The notes under the pieces are model-generated. The model saw only the letters and a list, made by a program, of their open reading frames with translations. It had not been told where the DNA came from and did no database searches. From assembly GCA_947846985.1 (NCBI GenBank), contig CANTUZ010000002.1:153755889-153819888 (forward strand): 64,000 nucleotides of DNA, written 5' to 3'. Positions 26,501-39,300 of the stretch are shown piece by piece. The DNA is from Fratercula arctica (taxonomy: Eukaryota; Chordata; Aves; Charadriiformes; Alcidae). Made by a program: the position numbers and the translations under genes. The stretch's first letter is position 1, and each line of letters begins with the position of its first letter.

Positions 26501-27754
26501 AGAATATATTCAACTACGCCAAGAAATGCCTCTGTCTAAATTATTTATCTGGTCTTTTAATAGCTCATTGCTCCAGAATGTATTCAGCCTAATCCTGGAA
26601 GGTGCTGAAGCACTTGGTTTCCACATGCCTGAGGGTGTGGAACCATAATGAAGCTTTTCTCTGCTCTAATAGCTTAAGATCTCTTTCTCTCTGCGGCAGT
26701 GATACAATGAAATAAAAGCACTTAGCCATGGACAGAAAACTCTTTGAAGGGCAATATCACTTCACTCGTGTTTTCCTCCAAGTGACTCTCTTAGGAGGGT
26801 CATGACACCAAGAACTTCACTGTGGCTTCTCTCTCCGACTCCGAATTGTAATTTGTAGTGCCTGCAGATACAAGATACTCATTTGGGATGTAAATTACAT
26901 GGAACAGGAACCTGAGCACTGCTTTTGTGAATGGTCTCTCCACAGCCTTCATTTGGGTTAGAGGTGAAGTGTAAATCCCATGGAAGTATACCAAGACTCA
27001 GTCGATCTAAAATTAATCTCTTTTCTGGAATACTTTTCAGCCCGTACATTGAATTTTTGGGAAGTTACGGATCTGATGAACCTACTGTGCAGTAATTGGC
27101 TTTCACAGTAGTTGTGATGTTTAGGAGCAGGGTGTTTGGGTCAGAGTTACCAAACAGGGACAATATCCTCCACAAAAGGGTATCCCCCGCAGAAAAGTAT
27201 TCCCTCTTCTTCCTCCGGGAAGAAGGAGCAGGTATTGGGCAAGAAATCAGTCCTGGTGCAATAGCCTCATATAAAACCACTACAGAAGTAGAGGCATTTT
27301 GTCTCTGAGACCTTTTGTGATGCTACAGGGATCCTGAATTCACTTAAATTGTCTGGGTTTTAAAAAGAGTGTTAAGTGAGACAAGGTAATAAGGAACCAT
27401 AAATACTATTCAAAGCCTGAAGAATGATGCTTTTCTTGACTGACTTGAGGAGCGCTATTTACTTAGTTTATCTGAAAGGAGACTGAGAGTCCTGGCACAG
27501 CATCCTTCTGAAGGGTTCAATCAGAGGAACACATTGATGCAGCAGCAAGAGGGAGCTATGTTGCAGTTCACAGAGCTTTCTGTCCATGGCTCTGCACATG
27601 TAGCACATAGCACCACAGCAGGAGACAGGGTTAGAGTGTGTGATCAGCTCCCAGGGGAGGAAACCACCAGGTTTAGAAGTCTCTAAAGAACTCATAGCAA
27701 GAACTCATGGTTGAGTGCAAAACCAAGATGAATTCAAATGATAATTAGACAAGT
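23565..27754. other. Unique sequence, no gene supported
   Basis: Frames are short (up to 89 codons). Two spots read like an old, unnamed interspersed repeat common in sauropsid DNA: 'ggctcccattgacttcactg' near 24618 and 'aatcctggaaggtgctgaag' near 26594. I mention them only as weak resemblance. No RNA gene or element is otherwise visible. Confidence 0.45.
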
Positions 27755-27870
27755 GCTTTTAATAATGAAGGAGATTTGCCACTGGAATGAGCTGAAGAGA
27801 GCAGTAGATCTGCCAAATCTTGATACCCTTAAATCCAAACCAATTCTCTTCCTGGGAGACAGACAGAAGC
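27755..27870 (+). mobile_element. Ancient CR1/L3-like LINE relic (short)
   Basis: The order AATAATGAAGGAGATTTGCC, then CTGGAATGAGCTGAAGAGAG, then ATCTTGATACCCTTAAATCC and TTCCTGGGAGAC matches the region upstream of the L3-like 3' end (translated sense: 'HWNxL...SLxxFKxxLDxFL'). It is about 115 bp, highly diverged. Confidence 0.55.
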
Positions 27871-30800
27871 AGAAGAAAAGTCATTAGACAAAAGTCAGCT
27901 TGGGGTGGGAGAGCAGCAGCAGAAGGGAAAGCCTGAATTTGTGTAAATAGTTCTATTTCTCTTTAATTTTCCAGTTTCCACAGGCAATCTGGCCTTATCA
28001 GTGGGCAGTTGGTGTGCCTCTTTGAGGCTAAGACCCATGATCTGATTCCAAAAAGTGAATGGCTGAGTGGTGACAGGGAACTCTGAACTGCTCACTGTAC
28101 TGCACAGGGTTCTGAGTCTTTAAGAAATATACTCTGTATTTCATTACATTCATCTGCACAAGAGGCATGCACAGGTTCTACACTGCCCAGTGCTTATTTG
28201 GTCACCACAGATGAAACATGTACGTTGAGCAGACTTTTCTGACAGCACAGGATGAAGCTCAGACAGGGCAAACAGGCATCATTCCTGGTGTGACAGTGCT
28301 GACAGAGTAGCCATGTCCTCACAGCGTGCATAAAGCATAGTAGGAGCTCAATGATTTGAATTCACAAGAAGCTTCAGCCTCTGCAAAGCCCAGATGGTAA
28401 ACAGAAATGTGAAATAACTAGTGGCAGAGAGGTCCTATCAATCAGTCAAGGACCCAACCAAACTAGTGCTGGAAAACAGGACTATGGCAGCTGAACTGAG
28501 TTGGTTGCAATGACGGTGACACGTATTGGGGTTAAAGTGTGTTCGTCAGAACCTTTTGGTAAAAAACCATCCTTGCCATTAGAGGGCACCAAATCACTTC
28601 AAAATCTGCCTTCCCTTCCATGAGTGTAGGATTTGTGCCCAACCTATGCAGAACCTGAGCCTTGAACTATAGAGCCACAACTTGAATGATTTTGCAGTCA
28701 TAGTTGTTGTGTCTCAGTGTCCGCCACTAGACTGGTACCATTTTGGCCCCAAATCCCACCAGTGTCGCTGGCAAGTTTTCGAAACTGTCAGATTTCTGAA
28801 TGGAAGATGAGCAGTCGCTGGCCTGCCGGGGTAACAAAGGGAAAATCTTATTTCCATGCATTTCTTCCCGTCAGGCATATAGCCTTTGGGGATGGAAGCT
28901 ACACTGTGCAAACAGCAATAAACTTGTGAGGTTTGAAGGGCATGACAGGGAATGTCACCTATTAAAAGATAAATTAGCTGAAAAACATGGGAGCGGATGG
29001 AGTACAGCTGTTAGGACACTGCCTTACTGCTGTTATGCTTAGAGTTACCCTTCTCAGCTACTACTGACATTTGCTGCTGTTTGTCTGTGTTTTACTTTGG
29101 TCACCTTACTCTTGGGTGTGTTTTCTGTTTCTAATGTTTTGCTTTCCTTATGCCTTTTAGTTTCTTCCTGAATAAAAATTAGCTTCAGTTGGAGTGGGGC
29201 TGCTAAGGGGCTGCCAAAGGAAGGGGTAAGCTACACAGAGAAGTCACCGATGAAAACTTTGCCATCTGGGCCATGGCTGAGAATCTTGAGCTGAGATTCA
29301 GTCAAAGCCTTGGGTTAGGATTAGGGTTAGGAACAGACAAAACCTAGAGCTGCAAATGGCGTTGGGCTGCAGAGGAGTTGTCGAAGGATGATCAGTTTGT
29401 TAAGCATCTTCTGACAAGTGATACATAGGGTCCTGTTAATATTTGATTAAAAAAAAAAATAAATAATGATGCTTCAATCTTTAAGGAAAGTGGAACAAGG
29501 CTAAGCAATTAGTTAGACTGCTGGGAACCTGGAGTAGCTCTGCTAAAATTACATGAGTTGCTGTGTCTGTGATTTACTCTATTTCACAGCCTTTTAATTC
29601 TGTTGAGTTTGGCAGGGTTATCCCAGATCTATACCAGGGTGAAAGGTCCTTTGACTCTGCACTGAGAGCAAAATCTAGTGCAGCGAAGCATAAGGAGGGC
29701 GCTGTGTTTTATTATGGAACTGAGTTGTACAACCTCTAAATTATGTCACCTGGTGTGGTTGTTCTCTGTAAGTTCTTAAATATTTGAATAAAGAGATATT
29801 TCTGAAACATTTCTGGCTGACTGTGATGATCAAAGTGTGATGTTGACATTAGTATTCTTTGAAGGGGGAACTCATGACAGTGTTTGGGAGCTTTTTCCCT
29901 TGCTTCCCTTCCTGTGGGTATGTGAGATAAAGCAGTGCCAACTTCTTTAAAAAGAGAAAAGAAGAAAGAGAACCAGCAGTTGCATGAGCATCTCTGAGAA
30001 ACTCCAAAGAATTTAGGTTAATCCCAGCTGAATTTGTACTACTGAAAAATATCTCTTTGGGAAAGGATGAGCTTTCCTCTTAAAGCTGCAACCAGCAATG
30101 TGTAGAGCAGAAAAGAGAAAAGTATGGGATACAATGGTGCTGGGACTGAGTTAACTGTACCCAAGTGCAAGGAATGATGGAAATTTGCATTTTAGCATTT
30201 AATAGCAAGAATTCATATGACAAGCTTTACCCTTCAGTGCAGCAAAAGATTTATCATGAAAGTGTCCTTTCATTTGTGTTTTAACGAAAGTGAAATCCTA
30301 AGGTGGGGTTTATATCTGCTAATTTTAGGTGTCTACAATGCATAATATGTCTAGGTGAGGTGTCTAAGCTCCTTTGAAAACCAGTGGAGTTCTAGTCAGT
30401 AAAGTCAATTGCCTTTAAGATGTGATTCACTGGACCAGATGTGAGAGCGTATTTTACTATGAAAACATACCCTAAATTACACTGAGTAACTCACCACTGA
30501 CTAAAAGCTGATAAGGCAATGAACATAAATGTAGATGCTTACGCTGTAAACGCTCACATGAAGTCTGATGAAGCCTGCTTTTAACGTCTCTGAAGCTGCT
30601 TATTTGGAAGAAATGCTAAACCACCAATGCTAGAAAATGTTTTCAGTATTTCTTATACATCCATTTTACAACACAGTGTAAATAATAGTATCAAAAATAT
30701 TGCTGAGGAAGGTCATTAGTAAGGATACTCTAGCTGGAGGCTGGATGTTTCAAAAATGTAGTCTAAATTCAGATGCTTGGACAGCATTCAAGCCAAAGCC

Positions 30801-32274
30801 AGACTGTCAAAGGACAGGGTCTCGCTTTCATGGGTCTGGTAAGCTCTGAGATCTGAGTAGTAACTAGAGCTATAATGTTCTTTGTAACTGAAAAATTTTG
30901 CTTGTTGTTTATTTGTTTTTAAAAAAAGAGACCTCTTGAGCAAAGAGTTTGAATTGGTAGGTCTTAGCTTTGAGTCTACGATCTTCATTCTCTTCCGTAC
31001 ACATTATCAAAAAATTATGTGTCTTCAGCAGACCTACGCTGCTGGAAGGCAGGTTGATTCAACTGCTGAACCATCTTCCAAGGCCAGAAGTAGCCATCTG
31101 ACCATTTCCGTGTATTATATCAAATACCTTTCAAGACTAAGAAGCTGGAATTGAAGTGTTGGCATATTGAAAGTCACACAATATGTGAGGAGTCGACCAC
31201 TGTGACTTCAAACTCTTAGTCCACAAAATTACAATGTTATACCTAGAGGAAAAAAAAGCATGATGCTGGCTAACACCTCATACCATCGCAAGATGGAAAG
31301 GCAACCTAGCTGCATGACCTTTGTGCTCACAAAAAGGGTTCCTTTCCAGGTAGAGCTTGTCTTTCTCAAGTGTAGACAAAGTTCTACAAGCAGTCACTTG
31401 CCCAACTTGTTAGGCAGGGTAAATTCTCTGTTTTGCTGTGTTTTTAACCTTCTGACTCTTCCAATACTTTTCTCTACCCACGCAGATGCTGGTAATGGAC
31501 ATGACAGTTGGTTTCAGACAGGAAGATGATATCAGTATCTTGAAGCATTCCTTCTGAAGAAAATAAAATGAGCTCTTTTCCTGGTATCTCAGGTTTACTT
31601 ATTCCTGGGAGAATGATGGCTACACTTTTTCTGACTGTGTGGACTCCACTTTGAGAAAAAAATATGCTGAATAGAAAAAAAGCAGAACTGGACAGTCTTG
31701 TCATGTCCCATCCCATATCTTGTAAGTCCTGTAGGCTAGAGAAGAGGTATCTGCTGACTTGTTCATGTGCAGATGCAGATAAAATTTCCTTTGACTGACT
31801 GACGTCAATGGATTGGCTCACTTTAGGGCTAGAAATCTCAGAACATGGCCTCTGGAGTTTATTTCTACACAAACAGCTTTGGTGATAAGATAAAAGAAGG
31901 GTTAAGATGTGGATGCTAGAAAGTGGAGGCCAGTTCAAGGAGCTGTTCTAAAAATGTAGGCCCAAAACAAGCTTCTAAAATTTGTGAGAACACGATGGGG
32001 CATATTGGGACCTATTTTGTAGAAATGCTGAGCACCTACAACTTTTATTTGCACTCTAGAAATTAATGTCTTGAGCTATGTAACCAAAATCAAGCACTGT
32101 GTAAAAAAATTGCTGAAAATGTCTCCTTCTCACCAATATACCATCCTAAAACTTAAATACCACTCCTTGCTTCAGGGTGATACATTGTGGCTTCACAAAT
32201 CAATGGGTTTGCACTGGGATGATACTATGGTAGAAAGACAAATCCTAAACTAGTGACTCCCAACCCAAGCCCCA
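27871..32274. other. Unique sequence, no gene supported
   Basis: This contains the telomere-like motif at 29312-29331 and the longest non-repeat frame of the window (31474-31938 -, 154 codons), which has no recognisable domain and is within chance expectation for 64 kb. Wording near 30325-30430 weakly recalls an old sauropsid repeat. Confidence 0.45.
29312..29331 (+). repeat. Short interstitial telomere-like repeat
   Basis: The 20 bases GGGTTAGGATTAGGGTTAGG contain about three and a half units of the vertebrate telomere hexamer with one imperfect unit. The motif is short and stands alone in non-repetitive DNA. Confidence 0.85.
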
Positions 32275-32399
32275 TGTCGTGGTTTAACCCCAGCTGGCAA
32301 CTAGGATCATGCAGCTGCTTGCTCACTCCCCCAGGTTGGAACGGGGGAAAGAATCGGAAAAGTAAAGGTGAGAAAACTCGTGGGTTGAGATAAAGACAG

Positions 32400-32405
32400 T
32401 TTAAT
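32400..32405 (-). promoter_or_regulatory. LTR polyadenylation signal (ATTAAA)
   Basis: The minus strand reads CCTATTAAACTGTC about 180 nt after the TATA box and 125 nt before the LTR 3' end, a plausible R-region polyadenylation signal. Confidence 0.5.
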
Positions 32406-32580
32406 AGGTAAAGCAAAAGCCGCATGCACAAGCAAAGCAAAAGGAATTCATTCACCACTTCCCATCGACAGGCTGGTGTTCAGCCATCTCCAGGAAAGCA
32501 GGCCTCCATCACGCATAACAGTTACTTGGGAAGACAAAATGCCATCACTCCGAATGTCCCCCCTCTTCTCCTTCCTCCAG

Positions 32581-32589
32581 CTTTATATA
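32581..32589 (-). promoter_or_regulatory. LTR TATA box
   Basis: Reading the minus strand, TATATAAAG lies in the middle of the LTR, upstream of the ATTAAA signal, as expected for the U3/R boundary. Assignment depends on the LTR call. Confidence 0.6.
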
Positions 32590-34279
32590 CTGAGTATTTT
32601 GTCATACGGCATGGAATATACCTTTGGTAAATTGGGGTCAGCTGTCTCATCTGTGTCCTCTCCCAACTTCTTGTGCCCTCCCAGCCTACTCGCTGATGGG
32701 GCAGTGTGAGGACCAGAAAAGACCTTGACTGCTCAGCAACAATCAAAGCCACCAGTGCACTATCAACACTGTTTCCTGTCCCAAATCCAAAACACAGCAC
32801 TACACCAGCTGCTGGTAAGAAAGTCAACTCTATCCCAGCCTAAACTAGGACAACCACTAAGATGAGAAAGAGCACGACTGTGGGCCCCCAAGATTTAGGC
32901 GTGCTTCCTAAGATGGTGCATACTACAGAGCCCCCAGAGTTAACATCATCTTGGAATGGTGCTTCTTCCTCTTCTGATCCCTGTGATATCTGCTCTTTCC
33001 CGACTCATGTAATGCTCTTGATTATTCTTTTGAATCTCTGGAGAACATGCAAGGAAGTAAAATACTTACGGTCCTCCTGCTTACAGAGTCAATACAGTCC
33101 TGGAAAAGGACTGCCTTCTTGTTATCCAGCAACTCTGAAGTCATTCTGAACTCAAGACAAGGAAAGGTGAAACACAAATAAATGTATTTCTTCACCACAT
33201 CCCACCTAGATAACATTATTTCAGAGGTGATAAAGAAATGACAGTAATCAAACAAACCATCCTTCACTTCTGGTATCCAGATACTAAAACACAAAAAGCT
33301 TCCTGCATTTTGTCTCTTTTTATCCAGCTACTCCATTGTGATTTTCCTGACAGACAGTAAGGAGAAATTTAAAGCAGTGTAAAAATTCATTCTTTAGGGC
33401 AGTGCAATCCCACACTGTGCTTAGGTATATTTGTTCAGATCACCTCCGACAGGCCATCAGTTTGTGCTGAGACCCAGTGGAAGGCTAAACTGATGGACAC
33501 TGGAAGTGACCAGCCCCTCCAGGACATCCTGCAGGCAGGCTCCTTGGGAAAGGCACTCCATTCTCCTGGCTTGCCCAATGCCTGCATACACATGCATATT
33601 CATGACTGGCTATTCTTTCAGGCAAAAGAGAAAATTTCTTTAGAAAATTGCAGCAGCAGAACAGGGCTGTGCTTTCAAGTATTTTGTCTTTCCCAAAAGA
33701 AAATAGCTGATGCCATGAAAAGTTTTGTGCAACCGTAAATGTGCTCAACTGTGCTATAATGTTTCATGGAGGGGGAATTTTCTTTCCCAGCCCAGCTGCT
33801 GAATAGTTTGTGCCTCCAGGCTCCATGAGAAATTGAGAAATAGGACCAGGCATCATACTAATTTTTATCATTTTTCACCCCATTTGCAATAATCTGAGAC
33901 ACGGAAATTCCCCCGTGTGACAGAGCAATCCCCCCTTCCTCCAGTCTGATCACATGTGCAGACACACGTACACACAAACATGCACTTTTGTAACTCATAC
34001 ATCCTTCAAGACATTTTTATGAAGAAGTATTTTGGGGGAAAATCTCCACATCTAACCATGCAACAATCTGATTGTTTTTAAAGGGCATTGCTGTCAGCTT
34101 GGGGCTAGTGCTGACTATAAGAAGGTAACGCTATATAAATGAACATGCACCTGTTTATGTTCCCACTTTCTGCTTATACATACATTTAATGTGGGTTGGG
34201 TTTTTTTCAGCAGCAAAATGCTGCACTCAGTAAAAAGGGATCTAAATACAGAAGTTGGGAGATTTGGGATTTTCCCCTT

Positions 34280-34301
34280 ATGACCAAGATATGACCAAGA
34301 T
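34280..34301 (+). repeat. Perfect 11 bp tandem duplication
   Basis: The unit ATGACCAAGAT occurs twice, head to tail. It is a typical small slippage duplication. Confidence 0.95.
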
Positions 34302-35199
34302 ATCCCAGGAGACGAGGGGAACGTTTCAGACTTAGATTTGCCCTGAAATGTTCAGGTTTTCTAGTCTGTTGTTTAGCCACTGACAATGGAAAGGAAAACA
34401 TTCTTGTGTTAGAAGCAAGTGTAAAAGTTTTATATTAATCAATTCATTAGTAATGCAAGTAAGTAAAGATAATTGTCCTAAATTCAGCTGAATTGTATTC
34501 CTTGGTCTTGAGGATGAAACTAGTACAGTTTTCAAGAGTCTCTTCAACAATGTTTCCTATGAATCCTTGATTATTTTAATCTTTTTCTGTAGGGATGATA
34601 TTCTGCTCCAAGACCAAGGCTAATCCTCCTTCCTATCTGTTCCCTTGCTTTTTGCCATAGTTGTACCTGTTGGCTCTGAGTTGCTCATAGTCTCTGGATG
34701 TAGAGAGACAGACAGATTGATGAAAGTAATTTTTAGTATTATTCTTTGATTTTCCATGTTCCTCTCATTCATGGATGATGAGACTGAGTGAATAAAAAAG
34801 TTTACTTTAACCTTTTCTGTATTTTTCCTCATTTGTCATGTTTATCTCACCGTCCCTTAGAGACTGCAGGAAGGTGCTGTACCACAGAGCCCAGGAACTG
34901 CATCTGCTTCCTCACTTTCTGCCACCACCCAATGCACCCTTACCACTGGAAAGGGCCACAAAATTTTCTCATTCCTTTTTTGACCTGTTTTGTGGAAAAT
35001 ACTGTTTCGCACTGACACAGATTTTGAAATGGCAGCTGATGCGGGTGATTTCTTATCTGCCTCTCTGTGTTTTGCCCCGGGAGATGACCTCTCCATGCAC
35101 TGTAAGAACACAGCTCACAGCTTCATGAGGTCTCCAACAGGCTGCTGCTCATTCCTTCACACGTGGCTTGTGGGGTCTGAGAAAGCCACTCCGCAGGCT

Positions 35200-35221
35200 T
35201 TAGACCATCTTTAGACCATCT
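35200..35221 (+). repeat. 11 bp tandem duplication
   Basis: The unit TTAGACCATCT occurs twice in tandem (35200-35221), within non-repetitive DNA. Confidence 0.9.
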
Positions 35222-36378
35222 TGATCTCTTTTTTACATCGTTAGAATGACCTTGGAGCTCAAAGACACATTCCAGGGAAGGCTCCTGATGCTGAGGAACT
35301 TGTCTCTAATGAGAGGAAGGAATTTGTCATTGCTTAACTAGAGTCTTCTTTGCAAGTTGAGACTTACTGCTCTGGGATGGTATGTTATATGCCTTTCACA
35401 TCCCCATACTGATTTTCACACCTAAGAACAAGACAGAAGCAACTGTCTCTTGCCCCCGAGATTTCCATCTACAGTAGGAGGGTGATTGTATATGGGAAGG
35501 CTTTAAAATGACCAGGGACCTGTCAGATTATGTCTTGATCCTGACTCTCAGCATGAAATTGAATTACATTTTTCCACATGCTCTAGCACTGATCAAGGCA
35601 GCTGTATTATAGAGCCAAGCTTTATGAAATACATCTAAGGAAGAAACAGATAGGGCTGAGATGTTCTTTATCTGATGTGTAACATCTTGAACTCACACAT
35701 TTATAATGGCATCAGCTATTACTATAACTTATCAGAGAACAAACAGTAAAATATTTCATAATACAAATGGGTCCCTTGCGAAGTCTACATCTGCTACTCA
35801 CTGTCATTGGGACTGTGCTCTTTGACCTGAGCTGCATGTGTCATTACAGCAGCAACAAGAGGCCCGTAGCTCTGCTGCCTACAGCTCCCATACCAACTTC
35901 CTTCCCTTTACCCTGAGCCCTTGTAGGAAAGATCCCACTCCACTTCTCTGCCCTGTGTGGAACATGTGATGCTGCTTGCAAAGACCGATGTGATGTGGGA
36001 ATGAAGGACTCAGCCAGGATGGCCGTGGCTGTCCCCAGGCTGTGCCCAGGGTGCATTGGCACAACTGGCTCCAGGCTGAGGGAGTGGGAGAGCTTCATCT
36101 TCCCTCCTCTGGTTACTCTGCTTGAGTGGGCTTCTTTTGAAACAGCATGTATGTGAGGTGAATATGAACACAGATTGTGCTATGGAATAACCTTAGATGA
36201 CAGCATCTTCATACCGTCAGTGCTAGTGCTGGTACTTCATTATCTGTTGACACAAAAACTTTCCTGAAGCAAGGTTTGTCTGTGAATACTCAATGTCGCA
36301 GAGCATTTCTAGGGTGTATCTACAGGAGGAATATAAAGGTCTCCCTGAACAAATTGAAATGACAAATTTGTGTTTAAT

Positions 36379-36395
36379 AAAAAAAAAAAAAAAAA
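36379..36395 (+). repeat. A17 tract
   Basis: A pure A run follows TGTTTAAT. No retrocopy is recognisable upstream. Confidence 0.9.
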
Positions 36396-39300
36396 GGAAA
36401 AAACATTTTCAAGCAACTCTAGAGGTTTATTTGTCCAATGACTGAATAAACAACCACTTTCTTGCTGTTGCAAGATGACGGGGGAACCAGCTGCATCAGC
36501 ATCTCTTCAGGTGTCTGGAAGAGAAGATGCTGAAAGTTAGGTTCAAATATACAGGGAAAAGAAAACTATCCTGAAGACCTACAAGAATGGATTTTGGCTG
36601 GATCATACTTCTATAAACATTGGATCTGGAACTGAACAAATCTGTTACCTTTCAGTTGTTGGGGAACAGCCCCGTGATAAGTCAGTGACCCTCAGCTAGG
36701 GAGATTAGCAGGAGCTTTGATCAGGAAGCCTCGCTTTGTGCCTAATGTTACTGCAAAGAAGAGCATGGACATTTGTGCTGGTGGTCCTCTGAGGACAAGA
36801 ATTATCCATGTTCCAGAAGTGGTTACAGCTTGGTGGGAGTTTTGGTAAGTACATGCACAGGTTGTTAGAGTGCCATAGGGTAAAAATCATGTGAATGTCA
36901 AATATTTTCATTATTCTGTTTTTCCATAGAGTATTGTTACTATTTAGTCTCTAGCTCAAAAGCTTTAGGGTGGTTTATTTTTTCTTTTTTTAAGATTGTA
37001 ATTAGAAAATCAAGTAATCTTTGCATGACGCTTCTTGTTTGGGAAGCCCATCATACTACAGGATTTGTATATTCCACCACTAGCGTAAAATGTCTGACAG
37101 CTTGGTGGCAAGTGGATAAAAAAGGGAATTGGATATGTATCTAGTCAGGCCACTGTGAAGTTATCAAATGTTCTGAAGACTACTGTACCAAAACTGCTAG
37201 ATTCAACCTTTGGTGTAATCAGCAGAAAACCCGTTATTGGATTCTGCTGGACAGAGTCCATAATCCATTTTTCTTAATTTCTGCATTTCTCCTTTCCCCA
37301 TTTCCACTTCATCCCAGAGGGAGAACTGCTGAAAAGCTACAAGAAAAAATTACTTTCTGTTCTTTTAAGTACTTGTGGGACAGGAGTTTTCAGTAATTTG
37401 ATGATTTCTTCCTGTAGTCCCAAACCACTCACCAAAAAAAGTCCTTTACTAGTTTTCTCAGAGCCAAAAGTTTTGAAGAGGTTCGATATAAACTTCAGTT
37501 ATGCATCAATTTCACAGGACTAAATAATAATCCCAAGGCCCTGTGATGAGCAGCTCCTATACAGTCCTGTGCTAGAGTGGTGTGGGTACATAGGCTCTAT
37601 GATAACTGCTATCATAGGACCAAATCATAAGTAGATACTCTTCAGGAGCACACTACCTGTTTTTCAGCATTACGATCTTTTCGATGGCTTTGCTGTTTTT
37701 TCAGCATCTGAAAAATACTTCAAGCAATTTTAGGTCCATGCGAACTAAAGGTTGCAGTCTTTGAATTCTTCTTTGCTGACTTGTGTGTTGTTTCTGAGAA
37801 CTCTTCTAAGAGACAGCAATGGCATGAACAATACTCACCCTCCTCTTGTCATAGTAATTTTCAGGAATATGTGGCTTTCATATCTCTAGATCCATTCTCC
37901 CATTACCTGATGTTTTTCACAGTTTTTTGTTTTCTTCTTTTTTATTTTTTTTTTCTTTATGAAGTGGCTTTTAATTAACTGGTGCATTTCTATGGCTATG
38001 TGGGTATCAGCAAGGTTTGTGGACTGGTAGGAATGATTCTGCACAATGAAACAGCTAGTATTGAGGACCTAATGTTTATACTATTCATGTCACGGTTATT
38101 CTACTCTGAACTAGCTCTAGTCTGGCTTGAAAGCCCTTTGTGATGCAATGCAATGAGGTATGCTCCTAAAGCACACTTTCCACTTCAGTTTCATCTGACA
38201 GGAATATGGCTCGTGGTCTCCAGGAGAGATTCATGATGGGAACCAAAGCACAGTAAGTGGGGAAAATGTGAGATTTGCTTCAAAAGTGTAGTCTTGATCC
38301 AGACTAAAGCCCTGGTGTAGATGTATCCTGAGTGATCCACTGGAAGGGTTTGGAAAGGATGAATGTAGTGTCAGGCCTTACACAGCTAATACCCAGGATG
38401 GAGCACTGTCTCAAACAGCTCGCATTGCTGGAGGGAACAGACATAGGTTTTATGCCCAATGATGCATTCTCAGAAACCACAACACATCTTACATATTCAC
38501 ACTAGTGAAGTCCCTGGTGAACTAAAGATGTTCATTTATTTCCTTCCCCATTGAAAATGCAGTCCATATTAATTTTCCTCTCTCTAAAGTTTTGCTATCA
38601 AACTGCGGAAAATGTATGGTTACAAAAAAAAGCTCTTCTGGAAGATGCGTGTGTTGCATTTTCAACTAGGTAGGCAAATGTCTTACAGCGTAGGGGTCTA
38701 GTGCATGGTTGGACAATGTGATTTAATAAGAATACAGAGTTTCACAGAGGGAGGCCATTCTGAAATAGTAACTGACACGTACAGCAGCTGCACTCTGCTT
38801 TTCAGTCATTTTTTTCCACCATTTTAATGAATGTTTTATGTTATCTTTTCTTGCTACCCGATTGTCCCAGCTCCTGTTACTGAACACAAGGGCCGCCTTT
38901 CACAACCTGTATCACTCCAGACTGACATAATATACTTATAATTCTGGAAATTCCAAGGCGCATATACACTTCACGGTAACTCCCAGGCAACTAAGCCCTC
39001 TTGGAGTTAGTAATTTTACTGTATTTCATTCCACAAAGGAAATTCTACTCCCAGAGGAAGCAGTAAGCTTTGGCCACCCCTATAGCTGATAACAATCCAA
39101 GACTTTCATCACATTTTTTTGACCCATTCTTGGCTTTCAGGAATAACAACAGCTGCTGAAAGCAATACAATTTTAAGTTGTGCTTCTTTACCTTCCCCCT
39201 AGCAAGCATCCTTCTGAGAGGCTGCGAGATTAAATAGCCTTGGGGTAAATCAATCTCCAACAGCTGTTGCCTCCAGCATTCTTGACTGTCAGTGACTTCA

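Larger units (their letters stand above)
32275..32852 (-). mobile_element. Solo LTR of an avian endogenous retrovirus
   Basis: The plus strand begins TGTCGTGGTTTAACCCCAGC and ends CTAAACTAGGACA, giving TGTC...GACA termini over 578 bp. I recall this as a dispersed LTR of birds (ERV class uncertain, ERVL- or ERVK-like). The sense strand is minus: TATATAAAG at 32589-32581, ATTAAA at 32405-32400, and the internal phrase 'ACCTTTGGTAAATTGGGGTCAGC' in reverse sense. No gag, pol or env sequence adjoins it, so it is a solo LTR left by recombination. The flanking bases (CCCCA before, ACCAC after) do not form a clear target-site duplication. Confidence 0.85.

Noticed and set aside
31474..31938. 154-codon minus-strand open frame, the longest outside the repeats
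   Set aside because: No domain, signal peptide or homologue that I recognise; this length is expected by chance somewhere in six frames of 64 kb of AT-rich DNA.
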